From: Thermoanaerobaculia bacterium
GTDB taxonomy: Bacteria > Acidobacteriota > Thermoanaerobaculia > Gp7-AA8
Direction of reading: 5' to 3'
Length of the DNA stretch: 5,809 nt
NCBI GenBank assembly: GCA_017883215.1
Contig: JADGOA010000238.1
Span: 1 to 5,809, forward strand
Shown here: piece after piece, positions 5,717-5,809 of the stretch
How positions within the stretch are numbered: position 1 is the first letter of the stretch
Layout: every line of letters begins with the position of its first letter
Program-made: the position numbers and the translations under genes
Notes under the pieces: model-generated
Told to the model about the DNA's origin: nothing
The model's input: the letters and a program-made list of their open reading frames with translations, nothing else
Databases searched by the model: none

Positions 5717-5783
5717 GCAATCGGTCACTGGGTCACGGGTTGCGAGGCCACCGGGTCGCGAGGCTTCGAGGTGAGTGTTGGGT
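5717..5783. repeat. Degenerate GGTCAC / GCGAGGC repeat tract after arfB
   Basis: GGTCAC occurs at 5723-5728, 5731-5736 and 5781-5786, and TGCGAGGC or CGCGAGGC at about 5741-5748 and 5757-5764. GTTGCGAGGCC (5739-5749) and GTCACTGG (5724-5731) also occur at 1610-1620 and 1671-1678 in the divergent region, so the two tracts probably belong to one repeat family. No gene is seen here. Confidence 0.5.
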
Positions 5784-5809
5784 CACCCCTCTCCCACCGG
5801 GAGAGGGTG
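5784..5809. repeat. Palindromic hairpin at the right edge
   Basis: CACCCCTCTCCC (5784-5795) pairs with GGGAGAGGGTG (5799-5809) around ACC, with one bulged C. No T-tract can be seen because the window ends here. It may be the first half of a longer repeat or an arfB terminator stem. Confidence 0.5.

Overview
The window is GC-rich and reads as a bacterial chromosomal segment. The clues are a large secreted Asp-box (BNR) propeller protein, a lipoprotein-type peptidase with an Ala/Pro-rich linker, and gaps full of short palindromic repeats. This would fit Acidobacteriota or a similar soil or sediment lineage, but that placement is an inference; no rRNA or other phylogenetic marker is present.

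Layout. Positions 1-1495 (minus strand) hold the first 498 codons of a secreted BNR-repeat protein cut by the window's left edge. One loop of it carries an in-frame insertion that looks like a dispersed intergenic repeat. Positions 1496-1769 form a divergent intergenic region dominated by a near-perfect 39-bp inverted repeat built from CTCAGTT octamers. Positions 1770-3974 (plus) encode a Dcp-type M3 peptidyl-dipeptidase with a lipoprotein signal. Positions 3975-4252 contain no gene, only a likely terminator and a cluster of hairpins, including a 25-bp perfect inverted pair. Positions 4253-5106 (plus) encode two consecutive short CbiX/SirB-type chelatases that overlap by four bases. Positions 5107-5295 hold a REPIN-like paired hairpin whose two copies show compensatory base changes. 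Positions 5296-5715 (plus) encode an ArfB-type ribosome-rescue hydrolase. The last 94 bases are repeats.

How the genes relate. There is no single pathway. The BNR protein and Dcp are exported or surface-associated and are transcribed divergently. The chelatase pair is one translationally coupled unit for metal insertion into sirohydrochlorin or a related tetrapyrrole. ArfB is a stand-alone translation quality-control gene. Both plus-strand units after dcp begin 6-8 nt downstream of a good -10 hexamer and lack a clear Shine-Dalgarno sequence, which suggests leaderless transcripts.

The most unusual items are the unequal chelatase pair (the first copy has Phe where the second has the second metal-binding His, and carries a three-Cys tail), the REPIN-like elements, and the repeat insertion inside the BNR gene. 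I found no CRISPR array, transposase, phage gene, toxin-antitoxin system or defence system.
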